Source: Deroplatys truncata
Taxonomy: Eukaryota > Arthropoda > Insecta > Mantodea > Mantidae
Direction of reading: 5' to 3'
NCBI GenBank assembly: GCA_030765065.1
Contig: CM060978.1
Span: 55,704,421 to 55,768,420 of the forward strand
Length of the DNA stretch: 64,000 nucleotides
The translations under genes and the position numbers were made by a program. Numbering within the stretch: the stretch's first letter is position 1; each line of letters starts with the position of its first letter. Below, piece by piece: positions 33,780-43,533 of the stretch. Under the pieces are notes generated by a model. It did no database searches. It was not told where the DNA came from and saw nothing but the letters and a program-made list of their open reading frames with translations.

Positions 33780-35650
33780 GTATTGCAAGAGGCTGACTGG
33801 ATCATAGCAGTGTATGATTTCACAGGTAATTCAGCTAGTATCGTATGCATTTAGGCTAATTCGTCTAGTAACACAGGATAGATTCCAGAGGCTAACTGCA
33901 TCATACCTATGCATGATTTCACAGCTAATTCAGCTAGTATCGTAGGTATTTAGGCTAATTCAGGTAGTATCACAGGAGGCTAGATTCCAGTGTTGGGTAT
34001 AGCATAGTTTCATATTTCAAGGTAATTCAGAGGGTATCGTAGGTATTTAGGATAATTCAAGTAACATAGGTGTTTAGAGTAATTAAGCAAGCATTACAGG
34101 AGGGTAGGTTCCAGGGGTTGGTTATAACCTAGCTTCGTATTTCACAGATAGTTCAGGTAATATCGTAAGTATTTGAGGTAATCGACAGAGCTTCACAGAT
34201 ATTATTGATCATTTCGATCAGAGATTTGTATCACAGCTATTTAAGGTAAATGCAGATGATTCAGGTTGTATCAATGGTATTTGAGTCATTTTAACAGGTA
34301 ATTCAGATAGTATCACAGGTGCTCGTGCTAATTTAGAGCAGGAATTCGTATCAGAGCTAGTTAAGGTAATTTCACATGATTCGGGTAGTATCACAGGTAT
34401 TTAAATCATTTTCATAGCCAATTCAGCTAGTATCGTGAGCATTTAAGCTAATTCAGCTAGTATCACAGGAGGCTAGATTCCAGAGGCTAACTGCATCATA
34501 GCTATGCATGATTTCACAGCTAATTCAGCTAGTATCGTAGGTATTTAGGCTAATTCAGGTAGTATCACAGGAGGCTAGATTCCAGGGTTGGGTATAGCAT
34601 AGTTTCATATTTCAAGGTAATTCAGAGGGTATCGTAGGTATTTAGGATAATTCAAGTAACATAGGTGCTTAGAGTAATTAAGCAAGCATTACAGGAGGGT
34701 AGGTTCCAGGGGTTGGTTATAGCCTAGTTTCGTATTTTACAGATAGTTCAGGTAATATCATAAGTATTTGGATAATCAGCATAGTTTCACAGATGCTCGT
34801 AATAATTTCGATCAGAGATTTGTATCACGGCTATTTAAGGTAAATGCAGCTGATTCAGGTTGTATCAATGGTATTTGAGTCATTTTAATAGGCAATTCTG
34901 ATAGTATCACAGGTGCTCGTGCTAATTTAGAGCAGGAATTCGTATCAGAGCTAGTTAAGGTAATTTCACATGATTCGGGTAGTATCACAGGTATTTAAAT
35001 CATTTTCATAGCCAATTCAGCTAGTATCGTGAGCATTTAAGCTAATTCAGCTAGTATCACAGGAGGCTAGATTCCAGAGGCTAACTGCATCATAGCTATG
35101 CATGATTTCACAGCTAATTCAGCTAGTATCGTAGGTATTTAGGCTAATTCAGGTAGTATCACAGGAGGCTAGATTCCAGGGTTGGGTATAGCATAGTTTC
35201 ATATTTCAAGGTAATTCAGAGGGTATCGTAGGTATTTAGGATAATTCAAGTAACATAGGTGCTTAGAGTAATTAAGCAAGCATTACAGGAGGGTAGGTTC
35301 CAGGGGTTGGTTATAGCCTAGTTTCGTATTTTACAGATAGTTCAGGTAATATCATAAGTATTTGGATAATCAGCATAGTTTCACAGATGCTCGTAATAAT
35401 TTCGATCAGAGATTTGTATCACGGCTATTTAAGGTAAATGCAGCTGATTCAGGTTGTATCAATGGTATTTGAGTCATTTTAATAGGCAATTCTGATAGTA
35501 TCACAGGTGCTCGTACTAATTTAGAGCAGGAATTCGTATCTGAGCTATTTAATGTAAATTCACACGATTCGGGTAGTATCACAGGTATTTAAGTCATTTT
35601 AACAGGCAATTCAACTAGTATCACAGGTACTCATGGTAATATAGAGAGTA
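33780..35650. repeat. 594-bp higher-order repeat, left
   Basis: About three copies of a ~594-bp unit (TTCCAGAGGCTAACTGCATC at 33,883, 34,478 and 35,072). Each is made of shorter words such as AATTCAGCTAGTATCACAGG and GTAGGTATTTAGG. It lies downstream of the polymerase 3' end. The regularly iterated short words would suit a protein-binding or replication-related array, but that is inference. Confidence 0.9.
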
Positions 35651-35807
35651 ATTAAATTATAAAACATTTCTCATCCAACGTTACAACAATTTATATACTT
35701 TTTTCTAAATCTTACAAACTTATTATATGTTAAACAGTTATTGTACGATGCGGAGAGGGATAAACTGCATATTGGTTCACAAATTGAAAAGCTTTACGTC
35801 AACATCC

Positions 35808-35813
35808 TTTATT
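35808..35813 (-). terminator. Poly(A) signal of left polymerase gene
   Basis: AATAAA on the minus strand, about 200 bp beyond the polymerase stop codon; mirrored at 47,381. Confidence 0.65.
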
Positions 35814-36016
35814 TTAGTTCGTTATAGATGTCTCTCCCCCTTTATCTAGGCTTGAGACTAGCACTAGGATTGCTCCTAATGGCAGGGTTACCACCTTCCC
35901 TTCCATCTTCTTCTTTCTTCATCAGGCGTCAGCTATCTGCATATACAGCACACAGATAACCTTCTTTTTAAGATTGTAGACTCACTAGAAAATCTTTATC
36001 TTTAACTTACATTCTT

Positions 36017-37342
36017 TTAAGCACTGTTTGTAATGGCGTAATGTCCATACGCATATGTTGTTATCCCGTCCTCAGCAATAATTCTTTTATCATCAAACGG
36101 AGTCAATGCAATTTTATTCACTTGTACTGTAGCAAGAGCATGCTTTCGTGATAGGATCAGATTCATAGGTGTTCTGATGATTTCACTGGTTTTAAGACAG
36201 TCTGTATAGCTGTCAAACGAAATGTACTGCTTAATAGCGCTACGTTTTATACCTTTAATCTTTTTTATCATTGACCCTTGAATATCTAAGGCATACATCT
36301 TAGGACGTAGTCCAACAAAGCGTAGGATGATTTTGCTATTAGCCTCATCTTTAAATTTTCCCAATACCTTCTTGTTCTGAGTAGAGTAACATATATGGTT
36401 GGCAGGGTAATCAGCTGTATCGAGATGCTCAAGAAAACGTAGCTTGTCCTGGTACACATCTTCAGTTGTTACACGATGAATGAACGAATCAGTGTCCATA
36501 TACATAAGTTTCAGGTTTTCAGCTCCATAATAAGGCAACAAAACGTCGTAATGATAGTTATACATTAATGTTTTGGAGATGTCCAACACACTCATACCAA
36601 TGTATATAGGCTTGTTGAATACAATCTGACGAGAGGCCATATGTACAGCAGCTAGATTATCAGCATATATCGTCCTGTCGATAAACGTAGGCTTGGCGAT
36701 CAGCTTCTCTAGAGTTTTTTCATTGGTCACCAGTCGTATATCCATACGGTTACGCAGGTTCTCCATAGTTTTTCCAAACATAGCGTTGTTAAAGAGCTTG
36801 TAGAGATCCTTCTCGAAATCATTTGCAGCTTGTTGTCGTAGCCTGTTGTTAAATTCCACATAAGGTTTCAACCACTGAGACTGTCGGAATTGTAGCACAC
36901 GATGGATTTTTGTTAGTCGTAGTCCATGACTAAGAGCTTGCTTCAAAGCCATGTAATGCACTACATACTTCTTTCGAGGTCCAAGATGAGGTATCAGTTT
37001 CTTTGTAGATGATTCCAATGGTTTCATACATTCTGGCAGGAACGGTAGATCGTTGTGTAGATCGTGAAGTTCAGCAGGATACTCGATGTCGACTTCTAAT
37101 ATGTACCCATGAGGATCATCTTCTTGTAGTGTTTCTAAGTTGATTTCTTCAGGTGACACCCACTGAAATCCACCAAAAGGAAGGGCGTGACACATTGCCC
37201 ACCCATATTGGTTATTAGCGTCCTCGTATGTGATAAATTGGGTTGGTCTCGACGGATCAAACTTATCCATATAAGTGTTATTAGCCTCAGCATACCGATG
37301 GGAAACTTGGCATAAACCTCCTCTTATACCTGATTCCACCAT
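36017..37342 (-). CDS. Protein-primed DNA polymerase B, polymerase half (left)
   Basis: 441 codons covering the palm, thumb and C-terminus of a family B polymerase. Motif A region is DANNQYG (residues 41-47), motif B is KLFNNAMFG (182-190), and motif C is YMDTDSF (281-287) with the two catalytic Asp. The C-terminal NKIALTPFDDKR and AYGH segment is usual for this viral/Polinton group. The listed ATG is internal to the real protein: the upstream half lies in the other frame and overlaps by 19 bp (37,324-37,342). It differs from the right copy by Thr versus Ala at residue 292. All catalytic residues are intact, so the lesion is confined to the junction. Confidence 0.93.
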   Translation of the reverse strand: MVESGIRGGLCQVSHRYAEANNTYMDKFDPSRPTQFITYEDANNQYGWAMCHALPFGGFQWVSPEEINLETLQEDDPHGYILEVDIEYPAELHDLHNDLPFLPECMKPLESSTKKLIPHLGPRKKYVVHYMALKQALSHGLRLTKIHRVLQFRQSQWLKPYVEFNNRLRQQAANDFEKDLYKLFNNAMFGKTMENLRNRMDIRLVTNEKTLEKLIAKPTFIDRTIYADNLAAVHMASRQIVFNKPIYIGMSVLDISKTLMYNYHYDVLLPYYGAENLKLMYMDTDSFIHRVTTEDVYQDKLRFLEHLDTADYPANHICYSTQNKKVLGKFKDEANSKIILRFVGLRPKMYALDIQGSMIKKIKGIKRSAIKQYISFDSYTDCLKTSEIIRTPMNLILSRKHALATVQVNKIALTPFDDKRIIAEDGITTYAYGHYAITNSA

Positions 37343-39660
37343 GAGTAGTTGATCATAATCTGTAACAGTTCCAGCTTAATTCCAGTATACAGTAACATGG
37401 CGTCCCATGTAAGACCTGGAGAGGTAAAATAATGGGCAGGATCAACTTTGTGTGTTTTAAGGGTTTGCTCTCTGAATGTCTCAAAGACATCAGCTAGGAG
37501 AAGTACATCCGAAGTTAAGTAGAGATCGCTGTACTCTCCCAGGTTTCTCACATTAAACAGCTCCCATACATTTCTAGCATGATCGTAGTCAGTATCAGTA
37601 ATTTCTTCTTCATTTAATCTATTGTAGAAGTAGTCCTTAGGAGGCAAGCAGGTCTCGTTCAGGACATCCCATGACGTAACAAAATCATAGGGAAATACAC
37701 CCTTACGGGTCATCAACTTCAATTTGTCTTCTCCAAAGTACTTTAGCGTTTCAGGATACGAGGTTAGATTTTTTACCAACTTATCCAAGCTTGTACTGAG
37801 GAATCGGAAGCTATCCACAAATCGAAGCTTTATATCTCCTACATACTTGGTGAATGAGATATAGCTTTCTTCAGAGTTAGGAATCACCTCCACACGTTCA
37901 CTTGTACAACCCAGCTCCTTAACAATGAAATGAGAGTCATATCCGCTAAGGTTATGCATGAAGACTGGTATATATTTAGGTGTTTTACAGGCTAAATTAC
38001 ATTCATTATGAAGACTTCCACCGCTGATGTGATCATGGTCGCGTACTTTATAGTTCTCTTCTGTAAAGGGTTTTCCACACAAGTAGCATGTCGTAGAAGA
38101 TTCGAAATCCTTTTGCTGTTGATCCATAAGTTTCAGAGGCTTAGCAGATTTGTATATATTACCAATCATTTCTGCAAGAGATGTAAGGTACAGCATAAAC
38201 TTCTGAGCAGCATCAGCACCACGATACACATAGGGTTGCTTAGGAAGACCAGTTTCGAGATGTTCAACACTGGATGTAGGCTTCACGTAAACACAGAAGC
38301 TCATTGGTGTGTGCTCTTGATAAGGGGTTGTATAGGAAGTTTCAGGATTGGGTATACACGTATGGCATGGAGTGAGAATACTCTCAAAATCCGCATAGAT
38401 GACATAAGGTACTTTCAGCATCCTCTCAACATTTTTAAACTGTACAATTGATTTCTCCTTGGTAGGCATAACTACCCTTGCAACACCATGTTGAATACAG
38501 ACGGCTGCATGTTCTTGTAGTTTTTCCTGTCCACTTCGTCCATATCGATCATCAAAATGTGTAAAGCAGCGCTTACAAGTATAAACCCGTCCATTATGGT
38601 TAGTTTTCTGGCGTCGAACGAGTTTCTCAAAATTCTTTATATACACGTAGTGATGTTTTCCACTGCTGTCATTCAATAGTAGCAGGTCGCGATGTTCAGG
38701 CAGTTCAATATCAGCAACCTTTATCGGATACACTTCGTGCTTCTCATCCAACCCGAAAACGTTAATAGACATATTGTTAAACTTCTCAAATTTAGGTATT
38801 TGAGAAAGTGGAGTAGGGTAGGAAACACAGCTGAAGTCGTACTTATCTTGAAGTTGTTTATATTTGCTCACACGTTGCGCATCCTTCCCTATGAATTTAG
38901 CTAATATAGAGTACATGAAACATTTATCGTCGGTAAAGTTCTGAATGTTTATACACGCTTCTTTAGCTCCGACAGATGACGGTAGTGGTATGTAGCTACT
39001 TCCTCGTAACGGGTTGTACTTGTTGATACGAAGTCGAACTCCTTCCACAGCAAGCAAAGCCCAGCTGCTACCCTTAAGCTGAGACTCCTCCATTTCAGTC
39101 ACCAATTTCTTGAATTTCACTTCCATCGTTGACTCCAGATCAGTTTCCAGGAAAACAGCTTGATTCCGTGTTTTAAATGTTTTGTCACAGGTTTCTCCAA
39201 TACTGTTAACAAATCGACACTCAGCCAGCAGATTAATTTTAACACTCTTATGAATGCTAAGCTCTTTATGCACAGCCTGGATTATACGTTGTTTTGCCTC
39301 TTGCAGATACATATTCAGGTCCTTAGCTGATTCGCATCGTATAAAATACGATTTCAATCGTCCTTCGAATGAAGTTTCGTATTCTTTCATATCACAGTCC
39401 TCCATTGTTGACAGTAACTGATGTTTAGTTGGCTCCAATCTTCTTTTCTTCTGAGGGCTGCTTATTTCACATATATCTTCGTGTCGCTGCCCCTTATAAC
39501 CATCTTTGAAGGTTACATTACAATGTTTACATTTGAAGAGCTTCTTGCAGCTCATCTCGTGTCTTCTCTTGTCATAACCTCGGAGGAACTTCTTCCCACA
39601 TTTTCCGCATGCATATCCAGTAGCGCTTGGAATAATATCCTTATACGCTGAGTTATTCAT
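37324..39660 (-). CDS. Protein-primed DNA polymerase B, N-terminal and exonuclease half (left)
   Basis: 778 codons. Two N-terminal zinc fingers of C2HC type (C18, C21, H34, C38; C44, C47, H60, C64) are followed by a KKRR basic patch at 71-74. A third Cys/His cluster is at 362-388. Exonuclease motif I is ADFES (D424, E426). An endonuclease VII-like Cys/His cluster follows (C525, C528, DHDH 541-544, H551, C554-N555). Exo II is HNLSGYDSHF (D575) and Exo III is YLTSD (Y714, D718). The frame then ends prematurely where the polymerase half continues in another frame. The start at 39,660 lies about 134 bp downstream of a TATA/initiator pair. Tyr281 here is His in the right copy. Confidence 0.93.
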   Translation of the reverse strand: MNNSAYKDIIPSATGYACGKCGKKFLRGYDKRRHEMSCKKLFKCKHCNVTFKDGYKGQRHEDICEISSPQKKRRLEPTKHQLLSTMEDCDMKEYETSFEGRLKSYFIRCESAKDLNMYLQEAKQRIIQAVHKELSIHKSVKINLLAECRFVNSIGETCDKTFKTRNQAVFLETDLESTMEVKFKKLVTEMEESQLKGSSWALLAVEGVRLRINKYNPLRGSSYIPLPSSVGAKEACINIQNFTDDKCFMYSILAKFIGKDAQRVSKYKQLQDKYDFSCVSYPTPLSQIPKFEKFNNMSINVFGLDEKHEVYPIKVADIELPEHRDLLLLNDSSGKHHYVYIKNFEKLVRRQKTNHNGRVYTCKRCFTHFDDRYGRSGQEKLQEHAAVCIQHGVARVVMPTKEKSIVQFKNVERMLKVPYVIYADFESILTPCHTCIPNPETSYTTPYQEHTPMSFCVYVKPTSSVEHLETGLPKQPYVYRGADAAQKFMLYLTSLAEMIGNIYKSAKPLKLMDQQQKDFESSTTCYLCGKPFTEENYKVRDHDHISGGSLHNECNLACKTPKYIPVFMHNLSGYDSHFIVKELGCTSERVEVIPNSEESYISFTKYVGDIKLRFVDSFRFLSTSLDKLVKNLTSYPETLKYFGEDKLKLMTRKGVFPYDFVTSWDVLNETCLPPKDYFYNRLNEEEITDTDYDHARNVWELFNVRNLGEYSDLYLTSDVLLLADVFETFREQTLKTHKVDPAHYFTSPGLTWDAMLLYTGIKLELLQIMINYSWWNQV

Positions 39661-39793
39661 CTTTATTCTTGATGTAATAACGTATTAATCACTGATCAAT
39701 GAAATGTAGACCTCTTCACCTTGACACCACTTTAGAAAGCTGATTATTCTTGGAGAGAACACGATGTTAACACCTCAAGACTAATTAGCACAA

Positions 39794-39826
39794 TGAAGTC
39801 CAATGCCCTAGATCACCATATTTATA
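39794..39826 (-). promoter_or_regulatory. Core promoter of left polymerase gene
   Basis: Minus-strand TATAAATA (39,819-39,826) with an initiator TTCATTG whose A is at 39,794, 32 bp from the TATA start. This is classical arthropod RNA polymerase II spacing. Mirrored in the right arm. Confidence 0.78.
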
Positions 39827-39829
39827 GAG

Positions 39830-40440
39830 GGAGCACGAACCTTTTAGATCAATCATAAACTCTCTCCATAACCACCTGTATATGATCGCTCAACGTGTAC
39901 TAACCCCCCAGCCATATAACCTCAAGTCTAGAGACAGGATGTTTATGACGTCACACCCAGAGACAGGATGTCTGGCAGCATCAAACACGTTTAAACTCGT
40001 CTCATAACTACCTGCTTATGCTGTCACACCAGCAAGAGAAGTATTCCCACACGCTCATTCAGACATATATTTCAAATTCAAGCCCACTACCACCATCACC
40101 ACCTATTGTACCAAGGTTAATTCAAGCTGTATTATCACAATACTTAAAAGTAAAAGCTTAAAAGGAAACCTAGAAGATTTTCCCCCTTATTTACTTAATT
40201 ATTTCATGTTTTTATTCCCTTTTCAATTCTTCCTTTCCATCTTCTCACAGAAAGACCATTACATTTCACTACAATCATGAGAAAAGCAATTTTTCCAGAG
40301 TTACACAGATTCTAAGCTTCTAAATCGAACCTGGTAATACTTTTAATAAATGTATTTTAGCTCCCCAATATCAGCATCTACCATTTAATCTTTACTCGAA
40401 CCTGATATGATCCATAAGCTTGAAGATATATGAAATCACC
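39830..40440. other. Unique upstream region, left arm
   Basis: About 600 bp between promoter and B-box array. It contains a local repeat of 'gagacaggatgt' (39,935-39,973). No open frame. Confidence 0.5.
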
Positions 40441-41432
40441 CTTCGGGATTCGATCTGAGTACTTTAAAGTAATATTTGTCACGATAACGATATTTAAGGA
40501 CTAGATACTCTGTTTGAGTTTACCTTGACATGTTTATCTAAATTAAATTACGAGTTATTAAATTTTTGCAAGTAAATTTCATTGAATCGGTATTCGAACC
40601 CAGAACACCAGGAACAAAATAATTTATATTATTAGTCTGACATGTTAAACAAAGCTGTATGTAGTTACATCATCGATCTAAGTGATATATTCTAGTGTAC
40701 AGAGGAAAATTAAGAAAGTCATTAAAAGATGGGGAATCTAACCAAGCACAACTGATTGGCAATTATATACAGCATTAATTACCCATCATAGAAGCTATCA
40801 ATCATGCTTTAGTCCACTCCTCTACCTCACTTAGTTCCCGAGATAATGAAAATTTTAAAATTAGGATCGAACCCAGGATGTCATGTATCTAATTACACAT
40901 CCACAAGATACTACCTAATAACATAAACGCAATAAAGTTTATTTGGCGTCTTTATCTTAATTGGTTTAGGAGTTATTAAATTTATAATTAAATTCCATCG
41001 AATCAGTATTCGAACCCAGAACACCAAGAACAAAATAATTTATAATATGAGTTTGGTATGCTTAAAGGTGCTGTATGTAGTTACAGCATCAATTTAAGTG
41101 ATATTTTCTAGAGTATAGAGTAAAATTAAGCAAGTCATTAAAAAATCGGGATTCGAACTAGAGACAACTGATTAAAAATTATATACAGTATTAATTTCAC
41201 ATTATAACAGCTATCAAACATGCTTTGGTCCATTCCTCTAGCTTTCTTAGTTTCCGAGATAATGAAGTTTTTAAAATTAAGGATCGAACCCAGGACACCA
41301 GGTACCCAAATATACATTTACAAGAAACTACCTAATGACATTAATGTAATAAGGTTTATTTGGCGTCTTTATCTTAATTAGTCTCTGAGTTATTAGAAGA
41401 TGAATTTGTAATCACCCGTAGGATTCGAACCC
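40440..41432 (-). repeat. B-box-like array, left arm
   Basis: Mirror of the right array. Reverse complements of GGTTCGA-type motifs lie at 41,421, 41,281, 41,148, 41,007, 40,864, 40,733 (degraded here), 40,591 and 40,447, roughly every 130-144 bp. Three neighbouring units form a ~415-bp higher-order unit. Confidence 0.82.
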
Positions 41433-41565
41433 AGGCATCCAGGTCAACTTGGAACAATACCCTAATGACGCGGCGCATTCCAAAGAATTGATTAGTTTTT
41501 ATCCCATTGTTCTATCTCTTTTCATTCAGGAGATATAAGCGATTAAACAGTAGAAATATAATGGC

Positions 41566-41628
41566 GACTCCAGCGCAAAGAGATGCCGACATCTGATAAA
41601 GTTCTTTGATCTATGCCGGCAAGCTCCG
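41566..41628. other. Unpaired centre of the palindrome
   Basis: About 63 bp not shared by the arms, between CAGTAGAAATA...ATGG and its inverse. Short GCCGAC / ATGCCGGC words could form a small stem. As single-stranded DNA or RNA this would be the loop of a 9-kb hairpin. Confidence 0.8.
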
Positions 41629-41754
41629 CCCATTTTATTTCTACTGTTTAATCGCTTATATCTCCTGAATGAAAAGAGATAGAACAATGGGATAAAAACT
41701 AATCAATTCTTTGGAATGCGCCGCGTCATTAGGGTATTGTTCCAAGTTGACCTG

Positions 41755-42880
41755 GATGCCTGGGTTCGAATCCTACGGGTGATTACAAATTCATCTTCTA
41801 ATAACTCAGAGACTAATTAAGATAAAGACGCCAAATAAACGTTATTACATTAATGTCATTAGGTAGTTTCTTGTAAATGTATATTTGGGTACCTGGTGTC
41901 CTGGGTTCGATCCTTAATTTTAAAAACTTCATTATCTCGGAAACTAAGAAAGCTAGAGGAATGGACCAAAGCATGTTTGATAGCTGTTATAATGTGAAAT
42001 TAATACTGTATATAATTTTTAATCAGTTGTCTCTAGTTCGAATCCCGATTTTTTAATGACTTGCTTAATTTTACTCTATACTCTAGAAAATATCACTTAA
42101 ATTGATGCTGTAACTACATACAGCACCTTTAAGCATACCAAACTCATATTATAAATTATTTTGTTCTTGGTGTTCTGGGTTCGAATACTGATTCGATGGA
42201 ATTTAATTATAAATTTAATAACTCCTAAACCAATTAAGATAAAGACGCCAAAGAAACTTTATTGCGTTTATGTTATTAGGTAGTATCTTGTGGATGTGTA
42301 ATTAGATACATGACATCCTGGGTTCGATCCTAATTTTAAAATTTTCATTATCTCGGGAACTAAGTGAGGTAGAGGAGTGGACTAAAGCATGATTGATAGC
42401 TTCTATGATGGGTAATTAATGCTGTATATAATTGCCAATCAGTTGTGCTTGGTTCGATTCCCCATCTTTTAATGACTTTCTTAATTTTCCTCTGTACACT
42501 AGAATATATCACTTAGATCGATGATGTAACTACATACAGCTTTGTTTAACATGTCAGACTAATAATATAAATTATTTTGTTCCTGGTGTTCTGGGTTCGA
42601 ATACCGATTCAATGAAATTTACTTGCAAAAATTTAATAACTCGTAATTTAATTTAGATAAACATGTCAAGGTAAACTCAAACAGAGTATCTAGTCCTTAA
42701 ATATCGTTATCGTGACAAATATTACTTTAAAGTACTCAGATCGAATCCCGAAGGGTGATTTCATATATCTTCAAGCTTATGGATCATATCAGGTTCGAGT
42801 AAAGATTAAATGGTAGATGCTGATATTGGGGAGCTAAAATACATTTATTAAAAGTATTACCAGGTTCGATTTAGAAGCTT
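41755..42880 (+). repeat. B-box-like array, right arm
   Basis: Motifs resembling the tRNA B-box GGTTCGANTCC occur at 41,763 (perfect), 41,904, 42,035, 42,178, 42,321, 42,451 (perfect), 42,594 and 42,738. Spacings are 141, 131, 143, 143, 130, 143 and 144 bp; weaker ones are at 42,792 and 42,863. Sequence between motifs repeats every three units (415-416 bp), for example 'taagataaagacgccaaa' after units 1 and 4. No tRNA fold accompanies them. Confidence 0.85.
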
Positions 42881-43360
42881 AGAATCTGTGTAACTCTGGA
42901 AAAATTGCTTTTCTCATGATTGTAGTGAAATGTAATGGTCTTTCTGTGAGAAGATGGAAAGGAAGAATTGAAAAGGGAATAAAAACATGAAATAATTAAG
43001 TAAATAAGGGGGAAAATCTTCTAGGTTTCCTTTTAAGCTTTTACTTTTAAGTATTGTGATAATACAGCTTGAATTAACCTTGGTACAATAGGTGGTGATG
43101 GTGGTAGTGGGCTTGAATTTGAAATATATGTCTGAATGAGCGTGTGGGAATACTTCTCTTGCTGGTGTGACAGCATAAGCAGGTAGTTATGAGACGAGTT
43201 TAAACGTGTTTGATGCTGCCAGACATCCTGTCTCTGGGTGTGACGTCATAAACATCCTGTCTCTAGACTTGAGGTTATATGGCTGGGGGGTTAGTACACG
43301 TTGAGCGATCATATACAGGTGGTTATGGAGAGAGTTTATGATTGATCTAAAAGGTTCGTG
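42881..43360. other. Unique upstream region, right arm
   Basis: Mirror of 39,830-40,320; non-coding, with two 'catcctgtctct' repeats at about 43,224 and 43,252. Confidence 0.5.
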
Positions 43361-43367
43361 CTCCCTC

Positions 43368-43402
43368 TATAAATATGGTGATCTAGGGCATTGGACTTCA
43401 TT
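43368..43402 (+). promoter_or_regulatory. Core promoter of right polymerase gene
   Basis: TATAAATA at 43,368-43,375 and initiator TTCATTG with its A at 43,400, 32 bp downstream. The leader to the ATG is about 134 bp. The element thus carries its own RNA polymerase II promoter. Confidence 0.78.
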
Positions 43403-43533
43403 GTGCTAATTAGTCTTGAGGTGTTAACATCGTGTTCTCCCCAAGAATAATCAGCTTTCTAAAGTGGTGTCAAGGTGAAGAGGTCTACATTTCATTGATC
43501 AGTGATTAATACGTTATTACATCAAGAATAAAG

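Larger units (their letters stand above)
32396..41565 (+). repeat. Left arm of the palindrome
   Basis: About 9.17 kb, nearly identical in reverse complement to 41,629-50,778. Point differences include two amino-acid changes in the polymerase, changes near 39,753, 35,851, 40,737 and 41,355, a 1-bp indel near 33,452, and one extra 21-bp unit in this arm's minisatellite. Confidence 0.95.

Noticed and set aside
33440-33788. Long frames rich in FFPLLVT or KGKKVTS
   Set aside because: Translation of a 21-bp minisatellite whose unit is a multiple of three; open in three frames at once.
33780-35650. CRISPR-like array
   Set aside because: A eukaryotic higher-order tandem repeat without constant repeats separated by unique spacers.
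37324-37342. Canonical -1 slippery heptamer
   Set aside because: No X XXY YYZ sequence is visible at the frame overlap, so programmed frameshifting is only a possibility.
38008-38451. 147-codon frame opposite the polymerase (also 44,743-45,186)
   Set aside because: Antisense shadow of a conserved coding region, with no motif of its own.
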